64,000 bases of DNA from Pseudomonas capsici (GCF_017165765.1 NZ_JAFGZD010000002.1:1-64000), one strand, 5' to 3'; shown: positions 1 through 10,244, numbered from the stretch's first letter. Numbers and translations are program-made. The notes: generated from the letters alone by a model not told the origin.

Positions 1-8
1 GCTCAATG

Positions 9-39
9 GCCTGAGCCCTGTCGACTACAGGGCTCAGGC
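9..39. terminator. Perfect 12-bp hairpin, terminator-like
   Basis: GCCTGAGCCCTG (9-20) and its exact complement (28-39) enclose a 7-base loop. No U-tract follows, so it may be a processing or protection hairpin rather than a true terminator. Confidence 0.4.
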
Positions 40-80
40 TGCTGGCTAAAATCGTCCAACTTTTGGGGGGCAGTTCAGTC

Positions 81-170
81 TGTAGGAGGGGCCTTGGCCG
101 CGATAGCCAGTTGAAGGCGCTGAAAATATGTTGTCTGTGAGCTGAAGTCGCGGCCAAGGCCTCTCCCACC
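81..170. repeat. REP-type inverted pair
   Basis: The left arm begins TGTAGGAGGGGCCTTGGCCG and the right arm ends CGGCCAAGGCCTCTCCCACC. They are near-perfect complements separated by about 40 bases. The arm layout (GTGGGAGG...CTTG...GCGA) is typical of Pseudomonas REP/BIME elements, which lie between genes and can stabilise transcripts or mark REP-transposase activity. Confidence 0.75.
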
Positions 171-204
171 AGTTGCTTTGGCTACTCAGCATTACCCCTG
201 AGCA

Positions 205-240
205 AAAAGGCCGGATGCCCGTTCATCCGGCGTTCTTTTG
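205..240 (+). terminator. Intrinsic terminator
   Basis: Stem GCCGGATG (210-217)/CATCCGGC (224-231) with a 6-base loop is flanked by A-rich sequence on the left and GTTCTTTTGTT on the right. It would terminate transcripts from a gene left of the window, and could also act from the other side. Confidence 0.7.
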
Positions 241-349
241 TTCTGCGGCTTTTCTTCTATCCTGTGTGATTACCACAGTGGCCAAATGGACTGGCGCGTC
301 GCTCCCTTGAACGGGAGAGACGAATACTGTCGCTCACGAGGAACTCGCC

Positions 350-679
350 ATGTCGCGTAGCCTCTGCCTTACCCGTCAATGTCTGGGGCTGATGACCCGC
401 ATTGAATGTGTCATCCGGCCCCTTCCTGGCGATGGGGGCATGTGGATGTTGCTCTTCGCCGCCGGGATGTCCGGCGAACAGCCATCAGCCATCAAGTCCC
501 AGGGGCCATTCAACGGTTTGCTGGCTGCTGAGTCGGTGCTGCTCGCCATCACTGAAAGCCTTCTTCTGCATGGCTATGAAAGCGTTGCAGACGTGCCGAT
601 CTGGCGGCTGCACATGCAGAGTGAACTGCGCCGTATCGACAGTGACATTGCCCGCTGTGAGCGCACGTTTACCTTCTAG
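350..679 (+). CDS. Small protein of unknown function
   Basis: A 109-aa frame starts at ATG 350 behind a good ribosome site (GAGGAA, 7 bases upstream). I do not recognise a named domain. The protein is mixed: a hydrophobic, Met/Gly-rich stretch (about residues 25-45, GMWMLLFAAGMSG) is followed by a helical, charged C-terminus (MQSELRRIDSDIARCER). There is no clear signal peptide. It sits alone, 115 bases before the YqhA-family gene on the same strand. The Shine-Dalgarno and Pseudomonas-like codon use support a real gene; function is unknown. Confidence 0.55.
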   Translation: MSRSLCLTRQCLGLMTRIECVIRPLPGDGGMWMLLFAAGMSGEQPSAIKSQGPFNGLLAAESVLLAITESLLLHGYESVADVPIWRLHMQSELRRIDSDIARCERTFTF

Positions 680-793
680 AGGCTGCTGGAAACAGGTGGC
701 GAAGGTTTTTCTGTGTCATTTTGTCACGCCTCTAGAGCTATGGGCTCTCCCTGAATATACTCGCCCGTCATTCCAAATCACTGGCGAGTCTCA

Positions 794-1282
794 ATGGAAC
801 GTTTTTTCGAGAATGCGATGTACGCATCGCGTTGGCTGCTGGCCCCCATCTATTTCGGGTTGTCCCTCGGACTGCTGGCGCTTGGCCTGAAGTTTTTCCA
901 GGAAATCTTTCATGTTCTCCCCAACATTTTTTCCCTGGCCGAATCCGACCTGATTCTGGTCCTGCTGTCGCTGATCGACATGGCGCTGGTGGGCGGCCTG
1001 CTGGTCATGGTGATGATTTCCGGTTATGAGAACTTCGTCTCGCAACTGGATATCGATGAGAACAAGGAAAAGCTCAACTGGCTGGGCACCATGGACTCCT
1101 CGTCCCTGAAAATGAAGGTCGCGGCCTCCATCGTGGCGATTTCTTCCATCCACCTGCTGCGCGTTTTCATGGATGCCAAGAATATCGAGACGCAGTATCT
1201 GATGTGGTACGTGATCATCCACATGACGTTCGTGGTGTCGGCATTTGCCATGGGCTATCTGGACAAGCTGACCAAGAACTGA
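794..1282 (+). CDS. YqhA/UPF0114 family inner-membrane protein
   Basis: A 162-aa membrane protein of the YqhA (UPF0114) family. The start [20 protein letters not shown] and the length match the family closely. Three or four hydrophobic segments are visible (about residues 13-35, 50-78, 110-122 and 135-155). The conserved charged loop [19 protein letters not shown] lies between them. A GGCGAG ribosome site precedes ATG 794. The family's biochemical role is not established; it is a predicted inner-membrane protein. A GC-rich hairpin follows the stop, so the gene is probably monocistronic. Confidence 0.85.
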   Translation: MERFFENAMYASRWLLAPIYFGLSLGLLALGLKFFQEIFHVLPNIFSLAESDLILVLLSLIDMALVGGLLVMVMISGYENFVSQLDIDENKEKLNWLGTMDSSSLKMKVAASIVAISSIHLLRVFMDAKNIETQYLMWYVIIHMTFVVSAFAMGYLDKLTKN

Positions 1283-1300
1283 GGTCTGCTGCCTGTCCCG

Positions 1301-1350
1301 CCGCCCGCCTTCTGTGTTCAGCGATGGACAAAGGGGCGGGCGGTTTCGTT
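1301..1350 (+). terminator. Probable terminator after yqhA-like gene
   Basis: CCGCCCGCC (1301-1309) pairs perfectly with GGCGGGCGG (1335-1343). TTTCGTTT follows. The loop is long (25 bases), which lowers certainty. Confidence 0.5.
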
Positions 1351-1421
1351 TCTGGCGTGTTGCGCCGAGATGAGGTAGAAAACCTGTTCTGATTCCTCTG
1401 AAGCAACTGCGAGGTTAGATC

Positions 1422-1730
1422 ATGAATGTTCAGGAATTTACCGATCATGCCCAGGCCGGAAGGATCGACGAGCTGAATCTGATTTCCATCGAAGGCGGTA
1501 TCTACCTGCTTGAGGTGTGTATGGAAGGTGGCTCGCGCATGCTCAAGAGCGATGAAGGCAAGACTCTGCATCTGCGTTCGGTCGAGCATGCTCGGGACTT
1601 GCTCAAGGCATTGCCGGTGGTGCCGTTCTATCTGGTCCATGCGGTGGTTCATGACGAACTGTGCGGCATGCCGGTCAATGATCGCTCGGTGATGCGCCTG
1701 CCGATCTCCTTTCATTCATCCTGGTCCTGA
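1422..1730 (+). CDS. DUF6482 family small protein
   Basis: A 102-aa cytoplasmic protein starting MNVQEFTDHAQAGRIDELNL, with GAGG seven bases before the ATG. The pattern (AGRIDELNLISIEGGIYLLE, then LRSVEHARDLLK, then VHDELCGM) matches a short Pseudomonas family that I recall as DUF6482, of unknown function. It has no signal peptide or membrane segment. The gene stands alone between the YqhA-like gene and fklB. Family naming is from memory of the pattern and would need a profile search. Confidence 0.65.
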   Translation: MNVQEFTDHAQAGRIDELNLISIEGGIYLLEVCMEGGSRMLKSDEGKTLHLRSVEHARDLLKALPVVPFYLVHAVVHDELCGMPVNDRSVMRLPISFHSSWS

Positions 1731-1852
1731 CTGCGATAGGGCACCACAGCCAATTGTGCTAGGCTGCTTGCCCTTTTGGTTCGGGGCACATCAGGGCGAA
1801 GGGCGATGTTCTCGCTGTTTGCGGTCTGGGTGTCCCTCTACGGAGCAGCGTC

Positions 1853-2470
1853 ATGTCCGAAGTCAATCTGTCCACCGACGAAACCCGCGTCAGCTACGGT
1901 ATTGGCCGTCAGCTGGGCGACCAACTGCGTGACAACCCGCCACCGGGCGTCAACCTGGAAGCCATCCTGGCAGGTCTGAGCGATGCATTCGCCGGTCAGC
2001 CAAGCCGTGTCAGCCAGGAAGAAATGTCTGCCAGCTTCAAGGTGATCCGCGAAATCATGCAGGCCGAAGCGGCTGCCAAGGCTGAAAAGGCTGCTGGCGC
2101 AGGTCTGGCTTACCTGGCTGAAAACGGCAAGCGCGAAGGCGTGACCACTCTGGCTTCGGGGCTGCAATTCGAAGTGCTGACTGCTGGCGACGGCCCGAAG
2201 CCTACCCGTGAAGATCAGGTTCGCACTCACTACCACGGCACCCTGATCGACGGCACTGTCTTCGACAGCTCCTACGATCGTGGCGAGCCTGCCGAATTCC
2301 CGGTCAGCGGCGTTATCGCTGGCTGGACCGAAGCGCTGCAATTGATGAATACCGGCAGCAAATGGCGTCTGCACGTGCCGAGCGAGCTGGCTTACGGCGC
2401 TCAAGGCGTTGGCAGCATTGCGCCGCACAGCGTTCTGGTATTCGACGTAGAACTGCTGGCTGTTCTGTAA
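1853..2470 (+). CDS. fklB: FKBP-type peptidyl-prolyl isomerase FklB
   Basis: A 205-aa FKBP22-type isomerase (E. coli FklB has 206). The N-terminal helical dimerisation domain (about 1-95: SYGIGRQLGDQL, then a long Ala/Lys-rich helix) leads into a C-terminal FKBP domain (about 105-205). That domain carries the hallmark motifs DQVRTHYHGTLIDGTVFDSS, VIAGWTEAL and IPP-like SELAYG. GGAG precedes ATG 1853. There is no signal peptide, so it should assist proline isomerisation in the cytoplasm. The same gene lies in this position beside the PA4570-like and ispB genes in other pseudomonads. Confidence 0.92.
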   Translation: MSEVNLSTDETRVSYGIGRQLGDQLRDNPPPGVNLEAILAGLSDAFAGQPSRVSQEEMSASFKVIREIMQAEAAAKAEKAAGAGLAYLAENGKREGVTTLASGLQFEVLTAGDGPKPTREDQVRTHYHGTLIDGTVFDSSYDRGEPAEFPVSGVIAGWTEALQLMNTGSKWRLHVPSELAYGAQGVGSIAPHSVLVFDVELLAVL

Positions 2471-2494
2471 TCGGTTACTGACCGATGCAGATGG

Positions 2495-2527
2495 CTGCTG
2501 AACGAATCGCGTTGATTCGTTCAGCAG
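2495..2527. terminator. Bidirectional hairpin between convergent genes
   Basis: CTGCTGAACGAATC (2495-2508) and its exact complement (2514-2527) form a 14-bp stem with a 5-base loop between the ends of fklB and the PA4570-like gene. There is no strong U-tract in either direction, but the placement fits a shared 3'-end structure. Confidence 0.6.
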
Positions 2528-2548
2528 CAGTACGTGAATGAATCATGT

Positions 2549-2791
2549 TCAGTGCAACTCTCCTGCCGGGCGCAAGGCCCGCGCGTAACAGAAGAGGAAC
2601 AGATTGCGCACCAGTTCTTTCAGCACCACAGGCTCGCTGGAACTGAGGCTGTGAACATCCAGATCGCCCTGATCCCGTAATTCCTCCAGCGCTTCCTCTT
2701 CCAGTACGGCACAGACTTCGCCTGTCTCGCGGTGAAGGATTCTCAGATAGGGCTGTGGCCGATCCAGCCATGCATCGATCAAATAAGTCAT
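2549..2791 (-). CDS. PA4570-like small conserved Pseudomonas protein
   Basis: An 80-aa cytoplasmic protein (MTYLIDAWLDRPQPYLRILH...). The order fklB - this gene - ispB is that of PA4572/PA4570/PA4569 in P. aeruginosa, which is why I identify it with PA4570. No functional domain is evident; an acidic central helix (LEEEALEELRDQGDL) is followed by a hydrophobic helix (LVRNLFLFCYARAL). The ribosome site AGGAGA lies upstream of ATG 2791. Two Fur-box-like palindromes precede it, suggesting iron-repressed expression. Function is unknown. Confidence 0.75.
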   Translation of the reverse strand: MTYLIDAWLDRPQPYLRILHRETGEVCAVLEEEALEELRDQGDLDVHSLSSSEPVVLKELVRNLFLFCYARALRPAGELH

Positions 2792-2816
2792 GTTCCATCT
2801 CCTGCTTTGGATTTTA

Positions 2817-2870
2817 TGAGAATAATTCCTATTACGATAATAGCAAGCTTCTATTTGAGATTAATTCGCA
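2817..2870 (-). promoter_or_regulatory. Two Fur-box-like palindromes
   Basis: On the minus strand TGCGAATTAATCTCA (2856-2870) and TAGGAATTATTCTCA (2817-2831) each match the 7-1-7 Fur pattern TGaGAATnATTcTCA. Each has about two mismatches, and one half-site (ATTCTCA) is perfect. They lie 26-79 bases upstream of the PA4570-like start, with an AT-rich promoter-like stretch (GCTATTATCG) between. Iron-dependent repression is inferred. Confidence 0.6.
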
Positions 2871-2900
2871 TTTTCTGCCGGATGGTTGATCTGCGTCCAT

Positions 2901-2928
2901 GAAAAAGCCCGTCACTGGGACGGGCTCT
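2901..2928 (-). terminator. ispB intrinsic terminator
   Basis: On the minus strand AGCCCGTC (2926-2919) pairs with GACGGGCT (2913-2906) over a 5-base loop, followed by TTTTTC. It lies 20 bases past the ispB stop. Confidence 0.85.
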
Positions 2929-2945
2929 TGTGTTTCCGACGAGTG

Positions 2946-3914
2946 TCAGTGAGTGCGGGCGACCGCGAACTCGCTCAGTCCTACCAGTGCGTCGCGGTAT
3001 TCGCTGGGTGGCAGGGCGTCCAGGCAGGCAATGGCGCGTGCTGCATAGTCGCGGGCCAGTTGTGCGGTGTAATCCAGGGCACCGGCTTTCTCGACGGCGT
3101 CGCGGATGCTTTCCAGATCTTCCAGGCCGCCTTTCTGAATGGCCTGACGAACCAGAGCTGCCTGTTCCGGCGAGCCTTCGCGCATGGTGTAGATCAGCGG
3201 CAGGGTAGGCTTGCCTTCGGCCAGATCGTCACCGACGTTCTTGCCCAGTGTCTCGGCGTCGCCGCGGTAGTCCAGCAGATCGTCGACCAACTGGAATGCC
3301 ACGCCCAGATGATCGCCGAAAGTACGCAGGGCTTCGCTCTGCTCGGTGCTGGCGTTGCACAGGGCGGCGGCGCTGTGGGTCGAGGCTTCGAACAGCATGG
3401 CTGTCTTGCCGCGAATCACTTCCATGTAGGTTTCTTCGGTGGTGCTGGCGTCGCGAATCTTGGACAACTGCAGGACTTCGCCTTCGGCGATGATCCGCGT
3501 GGCCTTGGACAGAATCTGCATGACCGGCATCGAGCCCAGTTCGACCATCATTTCGAACGAGCGGGAATAAAGAAAATCGCCGACCAGTACACTGGGCGCG
3601 TTGCCCCACAGGGCGTTGGCCGTTGAGCGACCGCGACGCATGCCGGACATGTCGACGACATCGTCATGCAGCAGGGTTGCGGTATGCAGGAATTCGATGG
3701 TGGCGGCCAGCAGGCGCAGGTCGTCGCCTTCGCGTCCCAGGGCTTTGCCACACAAAAGCACCAGCAGCGGGCGCAGGCGCTTTCCGCCGGCCGACGTGAT
3801 GTAATCGCCGATTTTCGAGACCAGCGGCACGCGAGACGTCAGTTGCTTCTTGATGATAAGGTCAACGGCACTAAAGTCGTCCGCCACCGCGCGGTAGAAG
3901 GCTTGGGGTTGCAT
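2946..3914 (-). CDS. ispB: Octaprenyl/polyprenyl diphosphate synthase IspB
   Basis: A 322-aa trans-prenyltransferase that extends FPP with IPP to make the polyprenyl tail of ubiquinone and menaquinone. The first aspartate-rich motif is LLHDDVVD (Asp84, 85, 88) and the second is DDLLDY (Asp211, 212, 215). The Lys/Arg substrate-binding segment GGKRLRPLL lies near residue 47. I chose ATG 3914 (MQPQAFYRAV), the usual Pseudomonas start; an in-frame TTG three codons upstream (3923) is nearer the GGAG and cannot be excluded. It diverges from rplU and ends at a strong terminator. Confidence 0.93.
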   Translation of the reverse strand: MQPQAFYRAVADDFSAVDLIIKKQLTSRVPLVSKIGDYITSAGGKRLRPLLVLLCGKALGREGDDLRLLAATIEFLHTATLLHDDVVDMSGMRRGRSTANALWGNAPSVLVGDFLYSRSFEMMVELGSMPVMQILSKATRIIAEGEVLQLSKIRDASTTEETYMEVIRGKTAMLFEASTHSAAALCNASTEQSEALRTFGDHLGVAFQLVDDLLDYRGDAETLGKNVGDDLAEGKPTLPLIYTMREGSPEQAALVRQAIQKGGLEDLESIRDAVEKAGALDYTAQLARDYAARAIACLDALPPSEYRDALVGLSEFAVARTH

Positions 3915-3993
3915 CAGCGACAAGTGCTCCAGATAGGTTGCGCCGCATGCTAGGTTGCAGGGTAGGGCATGTCAAGGTATGCCGTCCCGGGCC

Positions 3994-4022
3994 TTGCAAC
4001 CCATGCTTGCCTTGCGTACAAT
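3994..4022 (+). promoter_or_regulatory. Sigma70 promoter of rplU-rpmA
   Basis: TTGCAA (3994-3999), a 17-base spacer, and TACAAT (4017-4022): five of six matches at both hexamers with ideal spacing. A start near 4029 would leave a leader of about 125 bases before rplU, long enough for ribosomal-protein feedback control (not demonstrated here). Confidence 0.7.
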
Positions 4023-4154
4023 CGCGCACCCTAACTTTCCTGGGCAGCACCTGCCTTACGCAATTGCAACCAGGCCGTTCCAGCCTGATGCAGCCATGCC
4101 AGCCGATACTCTTCTTATAAAGAGCTGGGTGAGCAGGATTTTCGGAGAAATACC

Positions 4155-4466
4155 ATGTACGCAGTAATTGTTACCGGTGGCAAGCAGTACAAAGTCGCCC
4201 CAGGTGAATACCTGAAAATTGAAAAACTGGAAATCGCTACTGGCGAATCCGTCACTTTTGACCGCGTCCTGCTGGTTGGCAATGGCGACGACGTCAATAT
4301 CGGTGCTCCAGTCGTTGCTGGCGCTACTGTCGTGGCTGAAGTGGTTTCGCAAGGTCGTCACGACAAGGTTCGCATCATCAAGTTCCGTCGTCGTAAGCAC
4401 CACATGAAGCGTATGGGCCACCGCCAGTGGTACACCGAGATCAAAATCACAGGTATTCAGGCTTAA
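4155..4466 (+). CDS. rplU: 50S ribosomal protein L21
   Basis: The 103-aa L21 protein binds 23S rRNA. The N-terminus [20 protein letters not shown] and the basic C-terminal signature [23 protein letters not shown] segment ([20 protein letters not shown]) are diagnostic. The length equals the family norm. CGGAG precedes ATG 4155. It is the first gene of the rplU-rpmA pair (32-base gap), which ends at the hairpin after rpmA. Confidence 0.97.
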   Translation: MYAVIVTGGKQYKVAPGEYLKIEKLEIATGESVTFDRVLLVGNGDDVNIGAPVVAGATVVAEVVSQGRHDKVRIIKFRRRKHHMKRMGHRQWYTEIKITGIQA

Positions 4467-4498
4467 TTCAGCCTAATCCTCATTTGGAGAATTGACTC

Positions 4499-4774
4499 AT
4501 GGCACACAAAAAAGCTGGTGGTAGTACCCGTAACGGTCGCGACTCAGAAGCCAAACGCCTTGGCGTGAAGATGTATGGCGGCCAGGCTATCGTTCCAGGC
4601 AACATCATCGTGCGTCAGCGCGGCACCCAATTCCACGCTGGCTATGGCGTTGGTATGGGTAAAGATCACACCCTGTTCGCGAAAGTGGAAGGCGTGATCA
4701 AGTTTCAGGTCAAAGGCGCCTTCGGTCGTCGCTACGTGAGCATCGTTCCGAAGACTGAAGTCTCCGCAGCGTAA
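4499..4774 (+). CDS. rpmA: 50S ribosomal protein L27
   Basis: The 91-aa L27 protein. The N-terminal [16 protein letters not shown] tail reaches toward the peptidyl-transferase centre. The mature N-terminus AHKKAGG needs only Met removal (proteobacterial type), unlike firmicute L27 with its cleaved leader. GGAG precedes ATG 4499. It is co-transcribed with rplU and followed at once by an intrinsic terminator; obgE follows after a 210-base gap. Confidence 0.97.
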   Translation: MAHKKAGGSTRNGRDSEAKRLGVKMYGGQAIVPGNIIVRQRGTQFHAGYGVGMGKDHTLFAKVEGVIKFQVKGAFGRRYVSIVPKTEVSAA

Positions 4775-4789
4775 TTGCGCAGTAGCTTG

Positions 4790-4819
4790 AAAAGCCCTGT
4801 CTCGCGACGGGGCTTTTTT
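4790..4819 (+). terminator. rplU-rpmA intrinsic terminator
   Basis: AAAAGCCCTGTC pairs with GACGGGGCTTTT (one G-T pair) over the loop TCGC, then continues into a T run. Confidence 0.9.
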
Positions 4820-4905
4820 GTTTGTAGTAAGAGGTTGGTGAGTCTCTTGCAAAGCTGTTTGTGCGGGCTGTTGTGATGTGGACCTTCCGGGTCGCTGGTT
4901 TCTGA

Positions 4906-6210
<1,305 letters not shown>

Positions 6211-6228
6211 TCGCATGCAGTAAACTTG

Positions 6229-6260
6229 AACGCCGCTACTGATTGATAGCGGCGTTTTTG
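6229..6260 (+). terminator. obgE intrinsic terminator
   Basis: AACGCCGCTA (6229-6238) pairs exactly with TAGCGGCGTT (6247-6256), followed by TTTG. It separates obgE from proB. Confidence 0.85.
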
Positions 6261-6308
6261 TATCTCGAATCCGTATTAAGAAAATTCTCTGGCTAAGGTT
6301 GGAAGATG

Positions 6309-7427
6309 ATGCGCAGCAAAGTGACGGGTGCCCAGCGCTGGGTCGTGAAGATCGGCAGTGCCCTGCTGACGGCGGATGGCAAGGGGCTGGATCGTTCGGC
6401 CATGGGTGTGTGGGTAGAGCAGATGGTGGCGCTGCACGAGGCGGGCGTCGAGCTGGTGCTGGTTTCTTCCGGGGCGGTCGCTGCCGGCATGAGTCGCCTG
6501 GGCTGGTCTGTGCGACCCAGTGCCATGCATGAGCTTCAGGCTGCCGCTGCCATCGGTCAGATGGGGTTGGTGCAGGCCTGGGAGTCGAGCTTTGCCGAGC
6601 ATGACCGGCATACCGCGCAAATTCTTCTGACCCATGATGACCTGTCCGATCGCAAACGTTATCTGAACGCTCGCAGCACCCTGCGCACGCTGGTTGAGCT
6701 GGGGGTTGTGCCGGTCATCAACGAGAACGACACGGTCGTGACCGACGAAATCCGTTTTGGTGACAACGACACGCTGGCAGCGCTGGTGGCCAACCTGGTC
6801 GAGGCTGATCTGCTGGTGATCCTGACGGATCGCGATGGCATGTTCGACGCCGACCCGCGCAATAATCCTGAGGCTCAGCTCATTTATGAGGCGCGTGCCG
6901 ATGATCCGACGCTCGATGCGGTAGCTGGCGGTACGGGCGGTGCCCTGGGGCGTGGCGGTATGCAGACCAAGCTGCGTGCGGCGCGTCTGGCGGCTCGTTC
7001 CGGTGCGCATACGGTGATTGTGGGTGGTCGTATCGATCGTGTGCTGGCGCGTCTCAAGGCGGGTGAGCAATTGGGTACCTTGTTGTCGCCCGAGCGTGAA
7101 ATGCTGGCGGCTCGCAAGCAGTGGCTGGCCGGTCATCTGCAGACTCGCGGTACGCTGGTGCTGGATGGTGGTGCGGTGGCTGCTCTGGTCAAGGATCACA
7201 AGAGCCTCTTGCCTGTAGGTGTGAAGGTGGTTCAGGGCAGTTTCCGTCGTGGCGAAATGGTTGTGTGCGTTGCGCCTGATGGTCGTGAAATTGCTCGCGG
7301 CCTGAGTAACTACAGCGCTGTCGAGGCGCAGAAGATTATCGGTCAGTCATCCGATGCCATCGTGCGTGAGCTGGGTTATATGGCTGAGCCCGAGCTGATT
7401 CATCGGGATAACCTGATTCTCGTCTGA
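6309..7427 (+). CDS. proB: Glutamate 5-kinase ProB
   Basis: A 372-aa enzyme phosphorylating L-glutamate in the first step of proline synthesis. The amino-acid-kinase domain (about 1-255) shows [26 protein letters not shown] and [16 protein letters not shown]-terminal PUA domain (about 277-355) follows, as in the long ProB form. Two adjacent ATGs exist (6306, 6309). GGAAG sits directly against the first, so the second ([16 protein letters not shown]) is the likelier start. The proB stop and the upstream region of creA are close, so they may be co-transcribed. Confidence 0.94.
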   Translation: MRSKVTGAQRWVVKIGSALLTADGKGLDRSAMGVWVEQMVALHEAGVELVLVSSGAVAAGMSRLGWSVRPSAMHELQAAAAIGQMGLVQAWESSFAEHDRHTAQILLTHDDLSDRKRYLNARSTLRTLVELGVVPVINENDTVVTDEIRFGDNDTLAALVANLVEADLLVILTDRDGMFDADPRNNPEAQLIYEARADDPTLDAVAGGTGGALGRGGMQTKLRAARLAARSGAHTVIVGGRIDRVLARLKAGEQLGTLLSPEREMLAARKQWLAGHLQTRGTLVLDGGAVAALVKDHKSLLPVGVKVVQGSFRRGEMVVCVAPDGREIARGLSNYSAVEAQKIIGQSSDAIVRELGYMAEPELIHRDNLILV

Positions 7428-7453
7428 TGCTGGCCATCACAAAGGAAAGTTCG

Positions 7454-7924
7454 ATGCGGGTCATGAAGGCTTTTTTGGCAGCATTGCTGGTCGTGCCTGC
7501 CTTGGCGGCGGCTGAAGAGATTGGTCAGGTATCGACGGTATTCAAGTTTGTCGGTCCCAATGACCGGATCGTGGTCGAGGCTTTCGATGATCCCAAGGTC
7601 GAGGGGGTGACCTGTTATCTGTCCCGTGCCAAGACGGGTGGGGTGAAGGGTGGTCTGGGGCTGGCCGAGGATCGTGCCGAGGCCTCGATTGCCTGTCGCC
7701 AGGTCGGGCCGATTCGTTTCCAGCCGCCGCTCAAGGATGGTGAGGAAGTGTTCAAGGAGCGTACTTCGCTGGTCTTCAAGACCATGCAGGTGGTGCGCTT
7801 CCTGGACAAGAAGCGCAATACCCTGGTTTATCTGGTCTACAGCGACCGGATTATCGAGGGTAGTCCGCAGAATGCAGTAACGGCGATTCCGATCCTGCCT
7901 TGGCCGCATGCGGATGCGCAATGA
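7454..7924 (+). CDS. creA: CreA family periplasmic protein
   Basis: A 156-aa exported protein of the CreA family, of unknown biochemical role. A signal peptide is clear ([22 protein letters not shown], cleavage after ALAAA). The mature part has the family pattern ([50 protein letters not shown]) with two cysteines that could form a disulphide. I start at ATG 7454, behind AAAGGAAAG. The gene lies 26 bases after proB, and the pair is conserved in pseudomonads (PA4565-PA4564). Confidence 0.88.
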   Translation: MRVMKAFLAALLVVPALAAAEEIGQVSTVFKFVGPNDRIVVEAFDDPKVEGVTCYLSRAKTGGVKGGLGLAEDRAEASIACRQVGPIRFQPPLKDGEEVFKERTSLVFKTMQVVRFLDKKRNTLVYLVYSDRIIEGSPQNAVTAIPILPWPHADAQ

Positions 7925-7949
7925 TGGGGGCTTAGTGGGATTGGTGGTT

Positions 7950-7976
7950 GTGGGAGGCAGCTTGCTGGCGGCGATA
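7950..7976. repeat. Single REP-like half-element
   Basis: The sequence begins GTGGGAGGCAGCTTGCTGGC and ends GGCGATA, the usual layout of a Pseudomonas REP unit, placed between creA and the rpsT terminator. I see no well-matched inverted partner. Confidence 0.5.
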
Positions 7977-8032
7977 AGCATTCTTTGATGTCGCTGGCGC
8001 TGTTAAGTCGTCTCTAGCGATATGCGGGCAAT

Positions 8033-8060
8033 AAAAAACCGACCCTTGGGTCGGTTTTTT
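8033..8060 (-). terminator. rpsT terminator, bidirectional
   Basis: CCGACC/GGTCGG stem flanked by six A's and six T's, so it works in both directions: for rpsT (minus) and for the proB-creA unit (plus). Confidence 0.92.
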
Positions 8061-8074
8061 AAAAAGCTTATCGC

Positions 8075-8353
8075 TTAGGCTGCAGCAGCAAGGTTCAAAG
8101 CCTTGATGTGAGCGTTCAGACGGCCTTTATGGCGAGCAGCTTTGTTCTTGTGGATGATGCCTTTATCGGCCATGCGGTCGATAACAGGAACAGCCAGAAC
8201 ATAAGCAGCTTGCGCTTTTTCTGCGTCTTTTGCGTCGATGGCTTTGACCACATTCTTGATGTAGGTACGAACCATGGAACGCAGGCTGGCGTTGTGGCTG
8301 CGACGCTTCTCAGCCTGTTTTGCACGTTTTTTGGCGGAAGGTGTGTTGGCCAC
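8075..8353 (-). CDS. rpsT: 30S ribosomal protein S20
   Basis: The 92-aa S20 protein binds 16S rRNA. It starts [20 protein letters not shown] (after Met), followed by the family's basic helices ([38 protein letters not shown]). The start codon is GTG (8353), preceded by GAGGAG. Non-AUG starts are known for rpsT (UUG in E. coli), where they lower initiation as part of autogenous control. It diverges from murJ and has its own promoter and terminator. Confidence 0.96.
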   Translation of the reverse strand: MANTPSAKKRAKQAEKRRSHNASLRSMVRTYIKNVVKAIDAKDAEKAQAAYVLAVPVIDRMADKGIIHKNKAARHKGRLNAHIKALNLAAAA

Positions 8354-8405
8354 CGTCGAGCTCCTCGAAAGACTTTTATGAAATAGCTAACAAAATAGGC
8401 CGCGA

Positions 8406-8434
8406 ATCATGCCGATGAGTTTGTCGCTTGTCAA
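8406..8434 (-). promoter_or_regulatory. rpsT sigma70 promoter
   Basis: On the minus strand a perfect TTGACA (8434-8429), a 17-base spacer, and CATGAT (8411-8406, four of six). It lies about 50 bases upstream of the rpsT start. Confidence 0.65.
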
Positions 8435-8603
8435 GGGCAGTTGAGGTGTTCCGCCGAGTGGTCGCTATCTGCACCCGGATATTTATTTCCGGCGTATGAC
8501 CTGTAAACTCGCGGACTTTCGCTCCGGGCTTTTTGCGGCGCGAAGTATCGCATGAATGAAGGTCTGAGCGCCTATCCTTTAGCCAGGGCATAACACTCTT
8601 TAG

Positions 8604-10142
8604 ATGAATCTACTCAAGTCATTAGCCGCCGTCAGCTCTATCACCATGCTTTCCCGGGTGCTGGGTTTCATTCGCGATACCATCATTGCCCGTACGTTCG
8701 GGGCCGGGATGGCGACGGATGCCTTCTTCATTGCCTTCAAGCTGCCGAACCTGCTGCGCAGGATCTTTGCCGAGGGGGCATTTTCCCAGGCCTTCGTGCC
8801 GATCCTTGCCGAATATAAAAGCCAGCAGGGCGAGGAGGCGACCCGCACCTTTGTGGCTTACGTCACGGGGCTGCTCACGCTGGCGCTGGCACTGGTCACC
8901 CTGCTGGGCGTCATTTTCGCGCCCTGGGTGATCTGGGCCACTGCACCGGGTTTTGTCGATTCGCCGGAAAAGTTCGCCCTGACCAGCGACCTGCTGCGGG
9001 TGACCTTTCCTTATATATTGCTGATTTCCCTGTCATCCATGGCCGGTGCGATCCTCAATACCTGGAACCGTTTTTCCGTGCCGGCGTTCGTGCCGACGCT
9101 GCTCAATGTCAGCATGATTTTCTTCGCCCTGTTCCTGACGCCTTATTTCGACCCGCCGGTCATGGCGCTGGGGTGGGCGGTGCTGGCAGGCGGTTTGCTG
9201 CAGTTGCTGTATCAACTGCCGCACTTGAAGAAAATCGGCATGCTGGTCCTGCCGCGCCTCAATCTGCGGGACACGGGCGTCTGGCGTGTGATGAAGCAGA
9301 TGCTGCCGGCCATCCTTGGCGTATCCGTCAGTCAGATATCTCTGATTATCAACACGATATTTGCCTCGTTCCTCGTCGCAGGTTCCGTCTCGTGGATGTA
9401 CTATGCCGACCGCCTGATGGAGCTGCCGTCCGGGGTGCTGGGCGTGGCGTTGGGGACGATCCTGTTGCCGATCCTGTCGAAAACCTATGCCAACAAGGAT
9501 CGTCAGGAATATTCGCGGATTCTCGACTGGGGCTTGCGCCTGTGCTTTTTGCTGGTTCTGCCTTGCACACTGGCGCTGGGCCTGCTGGCTGAGCCGCTGA
9601 CGGTTTCCCTGTTCCAGTACGGCAAGTTCGATGCGCTGGATGCGGCCATGACCCAGCGTGCGCTGATCGCTTATTCGGTGGGGTTGCTGGGGATTATCCT
9701 GATCAAGGTGCTGGCTCCCGGTTTTTATGCTCAGCAGAATATTCGTACGCCGGTTAAAATCGCGATTTTCACCCTGATTGTTACCCAGTTGCTCAACCTG
9801 GCGTTTATCGTGCCGTTGCAGCATGCGGGTCTGGCGCTGGCCATCAGTGTGGGAGCGTGTATCAACGCCGGTCTGCTGTTCTGGCAGTTGCGCAGGCAGG
9901 ACCTGTTTCAGCCGCAGCCTGGCTGGACGAAGTTCCTGTTCAAGCTGATTCTGGCCGTTGCGACCATGTCGGCAGTGCTGCTGGGGCTGATGCATGTGAT
10001 GCCGGCCTGGAGCGAAGGGCAGATGCTTGAGCGTTTCGTGCGTCTGGGCGTGTTGGTCGTGGCGGGTGTAGCGGTTTATTTCGGTATGTTGCTGCTGCTC
10101 GGTTTTCGTCTTCGGGATTTCGCTCGCAAGGCCATCATGTAG
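8604..10142 (+). CDS. murJ: Lipid II flippase MurJ (MviN)
   Basis: A 512-aa integral inner-membrane protein of the MOP superfamily that flips lipid II to the periplasm for peptidoglycan synthesis. The N-terminus ([20 protein letters not shown], then [31 protein letters not shown]) is the MurJ signature, with conserved arginines in the first helices. About 14 hydrophobic segments run through to [16 protein letters not shown]. The position between rpsT and ribF matches PA4563-PA4562-PA4561. Confidence 0.94.
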   Translation: MNLLKSLAAVSSITMLSRVLGFIRDTIIARTFGAGMATDAFFIAFKLPNLLRRIFAEGAFSQAFVPILAEYKSQQGEEATRTFVAYVTGLLTLALALVTLLGVIFAPWVIWATAPGFVDSPEKFALTSDLLRVTFPYILLISLSSMAGAILNTWNRFSVPAFVPTLLNVSMIFFALFLTPYFDPPVMALGWAVLAGGLLQLLYQLPHLKKIGMLVLPRLNLRDTGVWRVMKQMLPAILGVSVSQISLIINTIFASFLVAGSVSWMYYADRLMELPSGVLGVALGTILLPILSKTYANKDRQEYSRILDWGLRLCFLLVLPCTLALGLLAEPLTVSLFQYGKFDALDAAMTQRALIAYSVGLLGIILIKVLAPGFYAQQNIRTPVKIAIFTLIVTQLLNLAFIVPLQHAGLALAISVGACINAGLLFWQLRRQDLFQPQPGWTKFLFKLILAVATMSAVLLGLMHVMPAWSEGQMLERFVRLGVLVVAGVAVYFGMLLLLGFRLRDFARKAIM

Positions 10143-10238
10143 CGTTGTTTGACGGGTGGTTGTCGGATTTACGCGTTGCGGTCCGACAACTGTTGTCTGG
10201 TCTGGGTGTGCTGCCTGTCGCCCGGGGCCGTGTGTGGT

Positions 10239-10244
10239 TATAAT
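10239..10244 (+). promoter_or_regulatory. Consensus -10 box upstream of ribF
   Basis: A perfect TATAAT lies 29 bases before the ribF start. The region 17-18 bases upstream (CTGTCG) is a poor -35, so the promoter may depend on the -10 alone or on an activator. Confidence 0.45.

Larger units (their letters stand above)
1..349. other. Intergenic region at left edge
   Basis: No convincing coding frame is visible. The stretch holds a perfect 12-bp-stem hairpin, a REP-type inverted pair and an intrinsic terminator (listed separately), then about 110 bases leading to the first gene. It is probably the 3' flank of a gene lying to the left. Confidence 0.6.
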
